A DNA stretch of 64,000 nt. It comes from Brevinematales bacterium. Its GTDB lineage: Bacteria > Spirochaetota > Brevinematia > Brevinematales > Thermospiraceae. The DNA is taken from assembly GCA_013177995.1 (NCBI GenBank), contig JABLXN010000005.1, positions 1 through 64,000 of the forward strand, given 5' to 3'. Made by a program: the position numbers and the translations under genes. The notes beneath the pieces are model-generated. The model had not been told where the DNA came from. It did not search any database and saw only the letters and a list, made by a program, of their open reading frames with translations. Shown here one piece after another: positions 33,906-42,844 of this stretch (position 1 is the first letter of the stretch; each line of letters begins with the position of its first letter).

Positions 33906-35249
33906 CTATTTCAAGATGCTTTCGTCTTCCTGAACCACATCTGGTACGGCTGTTTCCTGCGTTTTTGTTTCTTTTTCCGGGAGGGGAGGAGTTGTTTTTG
34001 ATTTTTCCCCCGTGCCACCCTCTTTCATAGCGTAGAGAGAAAATTTCGATTCCTCTGACCGTTGTCTACTTTCGGCAAATTTCTGTTTGATCTCTTGGAG
34101 CTTCTGAATAGAAGCCTCATGGGTAATAAGGCTTCGTATACTTCTTGTATCGTCAAGGGCTAAATTGACCTGGATGGGATAGCGCATAATCTCACGGTTA
34201 CCACTGATATAGATCATCACTGTGGGGAAAATAGTATGCGGATTGTCAAAATCTATCACTTCAGCCACCTCACCCGTACTGAGAACAACAAAAGACCCCA
34301 CGGGAAAGATGGGTTCGGTGGCAAGATAGGATGGAATATCCGTAATAAACGACTTGGCAAGCCTGGGAGCAAAGCTTATCCCACTCTGCTGATATATCTC
34401 TATCAAAGCTGCCCAGAAAGGACGAGCAGGCCTATAGGGATGATCAGAGGTGATGGAATCAAAAAGATCGCAGATGCTGACTATCTGAGCGGCCTCTCCC
34501 ATTTGTTCTCCTCGAAGTCCAAAGGGATAGCCCTTTCCTGATACCTTTTCGTGGTGAAGGAGGACGATCTTCTGGACAATTCCCCCATAGTCTGAGTATC
34601 GTTTCAAAAGTTCATAGCCATAAATGGGATGTTTTCGAAGAATGTCTGCTTCGGCTTCTGTGAGAGGTATGGTTTTGTTTAAGATTTCTGGAGAGATCAG
34701 AGTTTTTCCGATATCATGCAAAAGACCAGCTAGTCCTAAGACCTTCAGTCCAGTCTCATTGTAATTGAGTTTTTTCCCAAACAAAACAGAAAGGAGGGAG
34801 ACATTGATCATGTGAGTATAGGTAGTTTCATCAAAGTTTTTGGCATCTAAAAGATTCAGAAGGGCTGTTTGAGAGGATTGGATACTTTCAACAAAGCCAT
34901 CGACGACTTTATTCACCGCTTCTTTGGGGAGAAGAGATTTTTTCTTGATGGCTTCTTCTATTTCTTTGGAAACATCTATCGCTTCTTTCATCAGGGAGTC
35001 ATCTATCATTCCTCTCTTTGGTTCTCCTTCAGGGGAAGATCCTTGTGCTTCTTCTCCCAATTCGGGAAGAGGTCTGTCATAATACACCTTTTGAATACCA
35101 CGGGCAAGAAGAGAAGCAATAAATTCTCGTGTCAAAGGTATCCTGGCATCAAAAAGTTTTTCCCCCTTCATGGAATAGAGGTCTCCTTTGAGAATCATAC
35201 CCGGGTACAAAAACTTGGTGAAGAGTTCTACTCTCTCTATCTGTGGCAT
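33906..35249 (-). CDS. HD-GYP domain protein
   Basis: 447 residues. An N-terminal segment of the DUF3391-like type precedes an HD-GYP domain (about 125-300) with LLHDIGKTLI, HPIYGYELLKRY, LLHHEKVSGKGYPFGLRG (the GYP loop) and SICDLFDSITS. Such proteins hydrolyse c-di-GMP. The C-terminal tail is disordered and Glu/Thr-rich (EKETKTQETAVP). It lies 1 bp downstream of the TPR protein gene, in one operon. Confidence 0.93.
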   Translation of the reverse strand: MPQIERVELFTKFLYPGMILKGDLYSMKGEKLFDARIPLTREFIASLLARGIQKVYYDRPLPELGEEAQGSSPEGEPKRGMIDDSLMKEAIDVSKEIEEAIKKKSLLPKEAVNKVVDGFVESIQSSQTALLNLLDAKNFDETTYTHMINVSLLSVLFGKKLNYNETGLKVLGLAGLLHDIGKTLISPEILNKTIPLTEAEADILRKHPIYGYELLKRYSDYGGIVQKIVLLHHEKVSGKGYPFGLRGEQMGEAAQIVSICDLFDSITSDHPYRPARPFWAALIEIYQQSGISFAPRLAKSFITDIPSYLATEPIFPVGSFVVLSTGEVAEVIDFDNPHTIFPTVMIYISGNREIMRYPIQVNLALDDTRSIRSLITHEASIQKLQEIKQKFAESRQRSEESKFSLYAMKEGGTGEKSKTTPPLPEKETKTQETAVPDVVQEDESILK

Positions 35250-35250
35250 C

Positions 35251-36660
35251 TTATGCCTCTTCTATCATCCTGAGAAATTTAGTAGGTTCTACATAAAGCA
35301 TTTTTTGATATTTTGAGGGAGAAATTGTAGAATGAAGACCAAAAATGGAATAAAGGGTATACGAGGAACTCGCAGGAAATTGTCTTTCCACGGTACCCTC
35401 TATATCTACTATATCTTTCTCTGTTATCGGTAAAGGCTTGCGAAAAAAAACGTGAATTGTATCCCCTGTGTCCATGACCCAGTAGGCTTCTTCTTTTACT
35501 GTTTGTTTTACAAAACGGGCCTTTATTACTCGCTGGAGATAGGCTTCAAGCATGGCCTCTTTTTTACTGAAATACGTTTCCAGTTGGGGGTATTTGATGA
35601 GAATCTGGTAGGTGTCCAGAAGATTTTTGACGTCCTTGTAGGCCGGAATGGTTTTGTAAATCCGTTCCCACAACCTGAGTGCCTGATAAATCTCATCTGA
35701 TTTGAAATACTGAGCCGCAATGATATACAGAGCATCGGCCAAATGGATTTTTGAAAGCCTATTACTATAGCGGGAAACAAGGTCTTCGGCTTCCTTGAGG
35801 CGATTGAATTTCACATAATTGTCCACCATTTTGACCAAGGCTTCTTCAAAATAGTCAGGAACATCCAGAAGAAGTCTGTAGGTATCAATGGCTTTTTGAT
35901 AATTCTTCAGTCGGCTATAACACTCAGCCTGGAGAAATCGTACACTCTGGATAAAGGTGTCCTGGGAAACCTTGTAGTTTTTGGTAATAGCCTCAAGTTG
36001 AGAGAGTGCCTCAGAAATCATGCTTGATTGAAGGTACACCTTGGCTAAAAGAAAACGGCCACGAAAATGGTCTCCTTTCATTTTGACAAGTATCTCCAAG
36101 TACTCTCTGGCCTTGCGGTAGTTTTTGGTATCATAGAGAATCTCTGCCGCCGCATAAAGGGCTTTGCTATTATTGGGGTTTTTGTCTAAAACCATCACAT
36201 AATAGCCAAGGGCTTCTTTTTTTCGCTTGATTTTGTTATAGAGTTCAGCAATCTTGAGATACATCTGCATCGCAATGGTATCCTCTGATGTTCCACTCAT
36301 AGAAGCGGCCACCGAGGCCTTTTCATAATATTCTACCGCCTTGGCGTAGTCCCCTAATCCCTCATAGGCCTGAGCCATATAGTATTTCAAAATATAGTTA
36401 TCGGGATGCTGAACGGCATACTTTTGAGCTAATGAAAGGGCTTTTTTGTAATGTTTTCCCTGAAGAGCTTTTTCTATGCCTGTAAGGGCGGTATCCCTTG
36501 TCAGAAAACGGATGAGAAAAAACACCCCGAGTCCCACAAGAAAAAGCGCTACCCCAATCCAGATGAAAAGACTCACGTTCAGCCACTCCACGTAGGTCCC
36601 TCCTTGTGCGCTTTGCCTATATGTATCGGCAGTAATGTCTTGAAAAATTGAGACTTTCAA
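35251..36660 (-). CDS. Membrane-anchored TPR protein
   Basis: 469 residues with an N-terminal membrane helix (about 27-50) and a series of tetratricopeptide repeats (about 80-330, e.g. LKYYMAQAYEGLGDYAKAVEYYEKA and AAEILYDTKNYRKAREYLE, residues shown in part). The C-terminal 130 residues form a separate unassigned domain with VEEAYWVMDTG-like strands. A protein-protein scaffold is inferred. Cotranscribed with the HD-GYP protein. Confidence 0.88.
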   Translation of the reverse strand: MKVSIFQDITADTYRQSAQGGTYVEWLNVSLFIWIGVALFLVGLGVFFLIRFLTRDTALTGIEKALQGKHYKKALSLAQKYAVQHPDNYILKYYMAQAYEGLGDYAKAVEYYEKASVAASMSGTSEDTIAMQMYLKIAELYNKIKRKKEALGYYVMVLDKNPNNSKALYAAAEILYDTKNYRKAREYLEILVKMKGDHFRGRFLLAKVYLQSSMISEALSQLEAITKNYKVSQDTFIQSVRFLQAECYSRLKNYQKAIDTYRLLLDVPDYFEEALVKMVDNYVKFNRLKEAEDLVSRYSNRLSKIHLADALYIIAAQYFKSDEIYQALRLWERIYKTIPAYKDVKNLLDTYQILIKYPQLETYFSKKEAMLEAYLQRVIKARFVKQTVKEEAYWVMDTGDTIHVFFRKPLPITEKDIVDIEGTVERQFPASSSYTLYSIFGLHSTISPSKYQKMLYVEPTKFLRMIEEA

Positions 36661-36735
36661 GAAAAAAGAGGCAGAAGAAAACGGATTGTTTTGTCGTATG
36701 GGCGAGGGGGAGAGAAGATAGGGTGAAAGGCTTTA

Positions 36736-36783
36736 GGGTTATTCCCTTATTTCAGCTGTTTTGCTGAAACATCGTAATAGCCC
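36736..36783. repeat. Family B palindromic repeat B3
   Basis: Short-loop member: arms GGGTTATTCCCTTATTTCAG and GCTGAAACATCGTAATAGCC. It lies between divergent genes. Confidence 0.75.
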
Positions 36784-36884
36784 CTCCCCATCCCCTTTCT
36801 TTTTTCTCTCTTTTTAACTTTTTTTATTTTCTACCGATAGAAAAAACGAGGAAAAAAGATTTTCCTAGTCACAGGAGGCCATTG

Positions 36885-38474
36885 ATGAGAAGAATAAACA
36901 AAATTTTTCTTCTTTTGTCTACTTTGGCAGTGTTTGCCTTTGCCTATGAAGCCAAAGCCGAACTCTCCGCCCCGAATAGAGAACTCAAGGTAAGTATCCA
37001 GTATCGTTTAGACGGAGAGAGCGTTACTATAACCCTACCCCAGAGAGCACGCATTCAACTCATTGTTGGTACGAACCAGCAGCCCATTTCCGTTTACCAG
37101 AATGGCAATGTTCTGACCTTTTCAAAACTCTCCGAGATAGGCAAAACGGTTCAGATATCCTACAGTATTCCCACAAGCGCAGAAGAGTTCTTTCTTGAAG
37201 AATGGCTTCCAGTATGTTCTGAAAAGGGGTTTGTGTCTATAAATACTTTGTCTCCGCAAGGTTACCGTTTTCTTATCTTTCCTTATGAACGAAGAAGAAG
37301 TGATGGCTATACGCTTGACCCTTCTATGAAACCTCGCCTCATTTATGGTCGTTATAGCATAGTTGATGATTCGTACAGTCAGAAAAAAATCACGGTGTTT
37401 TCTCATATGAAACTGCAGACGGAAGTGTCGACCCTTTTTGCCATGCTTCGAACCATGGAAAGTATTCTTTTTCCTCTTCAGGTGAATACTATTGATTTTG
37501 TCACTCTTCCTGCCTGGCAGGGAATGGTATTTACCAACAGCAATCAAATGGTGGTCATTGTTGGGAATACCACTCCCGAAGCCTTCAAAAATGCGATTGT
37601 CTCGTTGTACTTTTTCTCTCTTGTCAACTCTTCGTGGAGACAGACCTTGAGTGATTATTACAAGCGACTACTGGCTGATGATGGAAGCCTTCAAACAGAC
37701 GAAGCCGTTCGTCTTCCTGTTCCTTCAGATAGCTATTATCAAAACGTTCTCAAAACGGGTTTCCCTTCTGCGGAGAGGCTTGTGGTGGACATCAATTCGA
37801 TGGAGAAAAATTATGTACTTCTCCAATTTGGATTTTTTACCGTACCGGAGAAACGTTTTCATGAAGCCGTCAAAAAACTTCTTGCCAATTCTACCAATCA
37901 AGCCTGGGATTTTTCTCCGCTCTTTGAAGGAACCAATGAAAAAGAAAATACGGTTATTCAATGGGCTATTGAAAAACTTCTTCCCACTCCATCTTTTACC
38001 CCTGACCTCTCTGTCAAGTTTCCTTATGCGTATCGAAATTTCACAGAAATCGATATTCCAGCCAAAATAAATGGCACTCTCACCAATCTCCTCTGGAATG
38101 GTTCGCGGACAATAGCCTTAAACGAGACATCGAAGGAGGTTATCCTTGATCCGGAAAGAAAAATTCCGCAGTGGAACTATGCTAATGATCTCTGGATTCC
38201 CCCCGAAGAAAAACCTCTCTGGGATATTGTTCTTGCGACAGCTCAGAACCACAAGGTCTTCTCCTCTGATTCTACACGGGAAATTCTTGCTATAAAAAGG
38301 TTTTCTGCTCCTTCGCCCAACAAGTGGAATATTCCGGCCGGAAATCCTGTGTACGTGGTGATAAGTCGTATCTATACCACCTATCAGAACAGGATGACAG
38401 TGGCCCTCAAAGAGATGGTGATTACTCTTAGCGAAAATCGGGCTTCCGTTGTTGCCTACCGACTCCGTTTCTAA
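36885..38474 (+). CDS. Exported protein of unknown function
   Basis: 529 residues with a signal peptide (KIFLLLSTLAVFAFAYEAKA). The rest is beta-rich with many aromatic residues and no cysteine motif. No catalytic signature. ATG 36885 follows CAGGAGG; a TTG one codon earlier is possible. Restriction of an N-terminal SH3/SPOR-like domain cannot be judged. Not recognised; perhaps an envelope protein of the lineage. Confidence 0.7.
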   Translation: MRRINKIFLLLSTLAVFAFAYEAKAELSAPNRELKVSIQYRLDGESVTITLPQRARIQLIVGTNQQPISVYQNGNVLTFSKLSEIGKTVQISYSIPTSAEEFFLEEWLPVCSEKGFVSINTLSPQGYRFLIFPYERRRSDGYTLDPSMKPRLIYGRYSIVDDSYSQKKITVFSHMKLQTEVSTLFAMLRTMESILFPLQVNTIDFVTLPAWQGMVFTNSNQMVVIVGNTTPEAFKNAIVSLYFFSLVNSSWRQTLSDYYKRLLADDGSLQTDEAVRLPVPSDSYYQNVLKTGFPSAERLVVDINSMEKNYVLLQFGFFTVPEKRFHEAVKKLLANSTNQAWDFSPLFEGTNEKENTVIQWAIEKLLPTPSFTPDLSVKFPYAYRNFTEIDIPAKINGTLTNLLWNGSRTIALNETSKEVILDPERKIPQWNYANDLWIPPEEKPLWDIVLATAQNHKVFSSDSTREILAIKRFSAPSPNKWNIPAGNPVYVVISRIYTTYQNRMTVALKEMVITLSENRASVVAYRLRF

Positions 38475-38477
38475 AAC

Positions 38478-38506
38478 TTGCAAAAGGCAAAAAAATATGG
38501 TATAAT
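38478..38506 (+). promoter_or_regulatory. Promoter of tRNA-Ala
   Basis: TTGCAA (38478-38483), 17-bp spacer, TATAAT (38501-38506), 12 bp before the tRNA. Confidence 0.75.
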
Positions 38507-38518
38507 ATACTCTCATCT

Positions 38519-38591
<73 letters not shown>

Positions 38592-38594
38592 AAA

Positions 38595-38625
38595 AAGGCA
38601 CACCTTCAAAGGTGTGCCTTTTTTT
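38595..38625 (+). terminator. Terminator of tRNA-Ala
   Basis: Stem AAGGCACACC with GGTGTGCCTT around a short loop, then TTTTT. Confidence 0.88.
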
Positions 38626-38633
38626 CAAGGTAC

Positions 38634-39458
38634 TCAAAGTACGACACTTATCCCTTCTCTGGCAAGAAACGTCGGAGGAAAAATTCTCTGAGCCTCTTTT
38701 TCAATAGCAAAGCAGGCTTCATCTGTTCTATCTGGGTCATGATGAAAAAGAGCTAATTTTTCTACCCCGGCTTGTTGGGCTACCTGAATAGCCTGTCCCC
38801 ATGTGCTGTGTCCCCATCCCAATTTTGCCTCAATCTCTTCGTCGGTATATTGAGCATCATGAATCAGGAGATTGGCTTCCCTTGCCACCTGGACGACTCT
38901 TTCGTCTAAAGATCCCTTGAAGTGTTCTGTATCGGTAGCGTACACAAGAGTTTTGCCACCATATTCAATACGATAGGTGTAGGCAATACCAGGATGAATA
39001 TGTCTTTTTGCCTGGACCTTTATGCCCTCAAGTTGGTATCCCCCTTCTGAGAGATCATAAAACGCCATCTTGGCTGGAAGATGTGAGATTTTTACCGGCC
39101 AGTAATCATACTGCATCTGACCGGAGAATACGTCTGCAAAATGTCTATTTGCCCGCCCTGGACCAAAGAGATGCATCTCAAAAGCAGGGATATAGATAGG
39201 AGCAAAAAAAATGAAACCCTGAATATGATCCCAATGGGTATGACTGAAAAAAATATACAGTTTGGGGGCTTTGCCTGTCTTTTGAAATTCCTGCACAAGA
39301 TTTTTTCCCAGCATCCGGATTCCTGTGCCCGCATCAAGGATAATTTTTTTCTCCTCGTCAATGCTTACTTCCACACAGGAGGTGTTGCCGCCCACTTCTA
39401 ATTTATCCCTGTCTGTCAAAGGGCTGGAGCCACGAACCCCCCAGAAACGCACTACCAT
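38634..39458 (-). CDS. MBL-fold metallohydrolase
   Basis: 274 residues of the beta-lactamase-like fold. The zinc motif FFSHTHWDHIQGF is HxHxDH, with later ligands in IHDAQYTDEE and the C-terminal LFHHDPDRTDE. RGSSPLTDRDKLEVGGNTSCVEV at the N-terminus resembles cyclic-nucleotide phosphodiesterase/PhnP-like proteins. Phosphodiester hydrolysis is likely, the substrate unknown. ATG 39458 (MVVRFWG) follows AAGGAGGTCC. Confidence 0.85.
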   Translation of the reverse strand: MVVRFWGVRGSSPLTDRDKLEVGGNTSCVEVSIDEEKKIILDAGTGIRMLGKNLVQEFQKTGKAPKLYIFFSHTHWDHIQGFIFFAPIYIPAFEMHLFGPGRANRHFADVFSGQMQYDYWPVKISHLPAKMAFYDLSEGGYQLEGIKVQAKRHIHPGIAYTYRIEYGGKTLVYATDTEHFKGSLDERVVQVAREANLLIHDAQYTDEEIEAKLGWGHSTWGQAIQVAQQAGVEKLALFHHDPDRTDEACFAIEKEAQRIFPPTFLAREGISVVL

Positions 39459-39514
39459 AGGACCTCCTTTGTTTTTCATTATCGGATAGGGAATAAACAA
39501 AAATAAAGCAAAAA

Positions 39515-39717
39515 GAGACCCTTACACGGTTTTTTCTTCCCCTGTTTGGGTCAGGGGCTACGCCCCTGAAACCCCGCTTTTTCCATTTACAAGGGCTTAT
39601 TTGTCTTTTTTATCCACAACAATAGGATTGCTTATTATAGATTAAGGAATATTTTTATACTATTTTTTGTTTTTTTATTACTTTCTTGAGACCTTTGCCC
39701 ATTCGTGCAAAGGTCTC
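39515..39717 (+). repeat. Family A MITE-like repeat, copy A2
   Basis: About 203 bp from GAGACCCTTACAC to the palindromic end GTGCAAAGGTCTC. Same internal blocks as A1, including GGGTCAGGGGCTACGCCCC, which folds back on GAAACCCC, and AAGGGCTTATTTGTC. Between the MBL and DUF1015 genes. Confidence 0.85.
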
Positions 39718-39725
39718 TTTATGTG

Positions 39726-40949
39726 TTAAAGAAACGCCTCCTCAAGGGGATAGGCAAGCACACCATCCTTGAGTTTTGGTTCAAACCAGGTAGATTTAGG
39801 AGGCATGATTTTATTTTCGTCTGCTACAGCTAACAATTCTGAGAGACTCACAGGATAGAGGGCAAATGCCACCGCGGCTTCTCCTTTGTCCACAGCTTCT
39901 ATCAGGCTTTTTGTTCCCCGGATGCCTCCTACAAACTGGATCCGTTTTGAGGTTCTGGGATCTTCAATGCCTAACATGGGTTGAAGAATCATTTTCTGAA
40001 GAAGACTGACATCTAAAGATTCTATGGGATCAGAAGGAATAATCCTTGAAGGAATTGTGATGTGATATATCTGACCATCAAGATACATGCCAATCACTCC
40101 CTTGCGTGGAGAATCAAGGGAGCTACTTACATCCAGGGCAAAGCGTTCCGCTAATCTTTCTAAGAAACGATCGGCGGTCATTCCATTGAGATCAAGCACC
40201 AATCGGTGATAGGGCAAAATAGCTAACTCATGAGAAGGGAAAAGAGCGGCCATAAAATACGCATATCCTTCTCCCTTTTCTCCATAACGCTTCCATACGT
40301 TATAGGCGGAGGCTGCCCGGTGATGTCCATCAGCAATATAAAACCTTTCCACGTCTTCAAAATATTCCTGAATGGTATGAATCATTTCCTCACTTTCGAT
40401 GACCCAGAGTTTATGTTCTACATTCTGCGCGTCGGTAAAATGATATTCTGGGGGATAGGCCATAATGGTGGCTTTCAAACTTTCCCATGCCCCCATATCG
40501 CGAAAGGTTAAGAAAACGGGTCCCGTTCCCACTTTGGTAATGGCAATGTGTTTTGTTCTATCTTCTTCTTTGTCTTTTCTTGTTAGTTCATGTCGTCGAA
40601 TATCCCCTTTCTCATAATCCTCACAGCGAACAGCGGCATAGACAGCGGTTTGTTCTCTTTCCTGCCATTTTTGCCAGAGAAAATACAGACAGGGTTTTTT
40701 TTCCCGAAAAAGCCACCCTTTCTCCCGAAATTGCTCTATCATTTTTCTCGCTTCTTCATACAGCCTTTCATCATGTTCATCCCATTCTGGAAAAAGAGCG
40801 TCTGGTCTCGTAATTCGAAGAAAGCTCTTTTCTTTGCCTTGAATCATATGAATGGCCTCTTCTCTTGACATCACATCATAAGGGGGGGATTGAACCTCTG
40901 CTACCATATTCGCAGGTGGCCGAAGTGCCGCAAAAGGCCGAATTACCAT
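39726..40949 (-). CDS. DUF1015 family protein
   Basis: 407 residues of the DUF1015 family. The N-terminus reads IRPFAALRPP followed by SPPYDVMSREE, and YIADGHHRAASAY is a hallmark. The family is widespread and of unknown function, often near serine metabolism genes, which is not the case here. Cytoplasmic. Confidence 0.9.
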   Translation of the reverse strand: MVIRPFAALRPPANMVAEVQSPPYDVMSREEAIHMIQGKEKSFLRITRPDALFPEWDEHDERLYEEARKMIEQFREKGWLFREKKPCLYFLWQKWQEREQTAVYAAVRCEDYEKGDIRRHELTRKDKEEDRTKHIAITKVGTGPVFLTFRDMGAWESLKATIMAYPPEYHFTDAQNVEHKLWVIESEEMIHTIQEYFEDVERFYIADGHHRAASAYNVWKRYGEKGEGYAYFMAALFPSHELAILPYHRLVLDLNGMTADRFLERLAERFALDVSSSLDSPRKGVIGMYLDGQIYHITIPSRIIPSDPIESLDVSLLQKMILQPMLGIEDPRTSKRIQFVGGIRGTKSLIEAVDKGEAAVAFALYPVSLSELLAVADENKIMPPKSTWFEPKLKDGVLAYPLEEAFL

Positions 40950-41133
40950 GATAACCTCCTCGTATAGCTCGTAAAGGAAGTATATTATACAGCCAAAAGC
41001 CTCTTTTTTGCAATGAAGTAATGAGATATGTGTATGGCTTTGTCTTAGTTTAGCTCTTTCTTGAGAAAATGAGTGATTTGGGGAATACTTTTGGGGTATA
41101 TTTTTGAGAGGAAAAGGGGATGGTAAAACCCTT

Positions 41134-41218
41134 GGCTATTACCTTGTTTCAGCAGAACTCATGAGACAAGGGGAAGAAGAGGTGAGGTTTTAGCCTTTGG
41201 CTATTACCCTATTTCAGC
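41134..41218. repeat. Family B half-repeats B4 and B5
   Basis: Two left arms 65 bp apart in direct orientation: GGCTATTACCTTGTTTCAGC (41134-41153) and GGCTATTACCCTATTTCAGC (41199-41218). Their right arms are badly degraded or absent. Confidence 0.75.
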
Positions 41219-41266
41219 AAAATCATATGCTTTGGGGTCAACTAGGATAGTACCACTGTTCCTTCA

Positions 41267-41320
41267 GCTATCACCTTATTTCAGCAAACCCCCTTCTTTT
41301 AGCTGAAACATGGTAATAGC
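41267..41320. repeat. Family B palindromic repeat B6
   Basis: Full palindrome, arms GCTATCACCTTATTTCAGC and GCTGAAACATGGTAATAGC, 100 bp before the IS1595-like gene start. Confidence 0.8.
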
Positions 41321-41369
41321 ACAAAAAAAATTTTCCACATAACAACTTTCTAACCACTTCTGGACAACC

Positions 41370-41399
41370 TTGACAATATTTTTTCGATAATAATACAAA
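41370..41399 (+). promoter_or_regulatory. Candidate promoter of the IS1595-like gene
   Basis: TTGACA (41370-41375), 18-bp spacer, TACAAA (41394-41399). The -10 box is weak. Confidence 0.5.
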
Positions 41400-41419
41400 G
41401 AAAAAAACAGGAGGCTCCT

Positions 41420-42202
41420 ATGACAAAAGATGTTTTCACCTACAGCGAAGAAGAGACTATCCAATTTTTTGAAGATCTCTTCTGGCACGGAAAAATCCGC
41501 TGTCCCCGATGTGAAAATTCCGCCTACCGACTCTCCAGTCGTCCTCTCTACCAGTGCAGGCATTGCCGTTACCAGTTTTCCATCAAAAGCATTTCCATTA
41601 TGCGCAAAAGCCATCTTTCTCTCAAAACCTGGCTCTGCGCTATGGCTATTATCTGTGAAGGAAACGTTAACGGCGTTGGGCTTGCCAAACATCTTGGGGT
41701 AAGCTACAAAGCCGCCTGGCTACTTCTCCACAAGGTCCGCAACCTGATGCGAGCCCTTTCGGCAAGGCAAAAACACCACCTTCGCCACCTTCTTCGGAAA
41801 TTTTTTCTTCTCCCTGGCATCAAAAAAGTCCAGAGGGAAAAGAAACGGCCCTTTCAGGTTATCGAATGTGATAATGCGTCCTCTCCCACCCATTTTCACA
41901 TTCACCTTGTAGAGAATATCTCGTGCGATAGTCTTAAGACACTCTTCTCCTGCCAAAGCATGAGGGCCATTCTTGATGCTCCTGAAGCTTTTTCTGATAT
42001 CTTTCAGCAACTTGTTAACCGACTTGAAAACCTTTATCACCATGGCTGTCGAAAACACCCTCAGCGCTACATTGATGAGTTTTGTCTTTTTTCATTGTAT
42101 CAGGACTCTGACCTTCGAATGAAAAAGCTTTTGTCGATGATAAATAGGGAAGAGCTTCTGCTCCCTTACAAGACGCTCATTCAGGAATCCATCGTCCTGT
42201 AG
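41420..42202 (+). CDS. IS1595-like transposase-derived protein, probably catalytically inactive
   Basis: 260 residues. The N-terminal zinc ribbon (about 28-54, CPRCENSAYRLSSRPLYQC..C) and helix-turn-helix (GVGLAKHLGVSYKAAWLLLHKVR) match IS1595/ISXO2 transposases. The C-terminal HGCRKHPQRYIDEFCLF resembles the conserved end of that DDE domain. The first catalytic block, normally VEVDETYIGG, is not found, and the middle is shortened (VIECDNASSPTHF, MRAILDAPEAF). DNA binding without transposition, a domesticated role, is inferred. A good ribosome binding site (AGGAGGCTCC) and intact frame argue against decay. Family B repeats surround it. Confidence 0.75.
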   Translation: MTKDVFTYSEEETIQFFEDLFWHGKIRCPRCENSAYRLSSRPLYQCRHCRYQFSIKSISIMRKSHLSLKTWLCAMAIICEGNVNGVGLAKHLGVSYKAAWLLLHKVRNLMRALSARQKHHLRHLLRKFFLLPGIKKVQREKKRPFQVIECDNASSPTHFHIHLVENISCDSLKTLFSCQSMRAILDAPEAFSDIFQQLVNRLENLYHHGCRKHPQRYIDEFCLFSLYQDSDLRMKKLLSMINREELLLPYKTLIQESIVL

Positions 42203-42318
42203 GAAAGGCGTACCGACGACTGGGATTTTTCCTGAGGTGTTCCAACTTCTTATCCTAAAAAGTCTTCGAAGTCTGCTTCTCGTCTGGATATTCGTTTGCA
42301 AAAAGGAAAAAGAGTGAT

Positions 42319-42520
42319 GAGACCTTTGCACAAATGTGCAAAGGTCTCAAAAAAGTAGTAAAAAACAAAAAATAGTATAAAAATGTTCCTTAACGTAATA
42401 AATAAAACTATTCCTTTGAACAAAAAAAGATAAATAAGCCCTCGTGAACGGAAAAATCGGGGTTTCAGGGGCATAGCCCATGACCCAGATAGGACAAGAA
42501 AGCACCCGTGCAAGGGTCTC
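42319..42520 (-). repeat. Family A MITE-like repeat, copy A3
   Basis: Inverted relative to A1 and A2, about 202 bp, from the palindrome at 42319-42348 to CAAGGGTCTC at 42520. It is flanked by GTGAT on both sides, consistent with a 5-bp target-site duplication. It starts 117 bp downstream of the IS1595-like gene. Confidence 0.87.
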
Positions 42521-42537
42521 GTGATGATTGAAGATAA

Positions 42538-42567
42538 AAGCCCTTTGCACATTCGTGCAAGTGGCTC
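42538..42567. repeat. Degenerate solo family A palindrome S3
   Basis: Imperfect palindrome AAGCCCTTTGCAC / GTGCAAGTGGCTC, 18 bp from A3. Confidence 0.6.
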
Positions 42568-42653
42568 GATAATTTATTCTTTGCACAACGAAAAGGGAGC
42601 TTGGAAGGGATGAGGAAGATAAAAAGAAGGGGAAAAGGTTTATTACCGGCTTT

Positions 42654-42772
42654 GGCTATGACTTTGTTTCAGCAAAACCTACCGCTTTTTCTCTGGACAC
42701 GCACCGAGTTTGCACTTTGGCTATTCCCATGTTTCAGCAAAAGGGGGCTTTTAGCTGAAATAAGGAAATAGC
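42654..42772. repeat. Family B repeats B7 (half) and B8 (full)
   Basis: B7 at 42654-42673 is the arm GGCTATGACTTTGTTTCAGC. B8 at 42719-42772 is a palindrome with arms GGCTATTCCCATGTTTCAGC and GCTGAAATAAGGAAATAGC. Confidence 0.78.
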
Positions 42773-42793
42773 AAAATCTTCTCCTAAATCTTC

Positions 42794-42827
42794 CAAAACA
42801 AAAAAGCCTGCCCAAAAGGGCAGGCTT
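42794..42827 (-). terminator. Terminator of the MsmX-like gene
   Basis: Stem AAGCCTGCCC with GGGCAGGCTT and loop of four. On the minus strand it is followed by TTTTTGTTTTGG. The stem occupies 42804-42827. Confidence 0.88.
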
Positions 42828-42844
42828 TTGAATGCTTTTGGTGT

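Noticed and set aside
41134-41320. Family B hairpins as ordinary terminators
   Set aside because: They lack T-runs, occur between divergent genes as well, and appear as half-sites.
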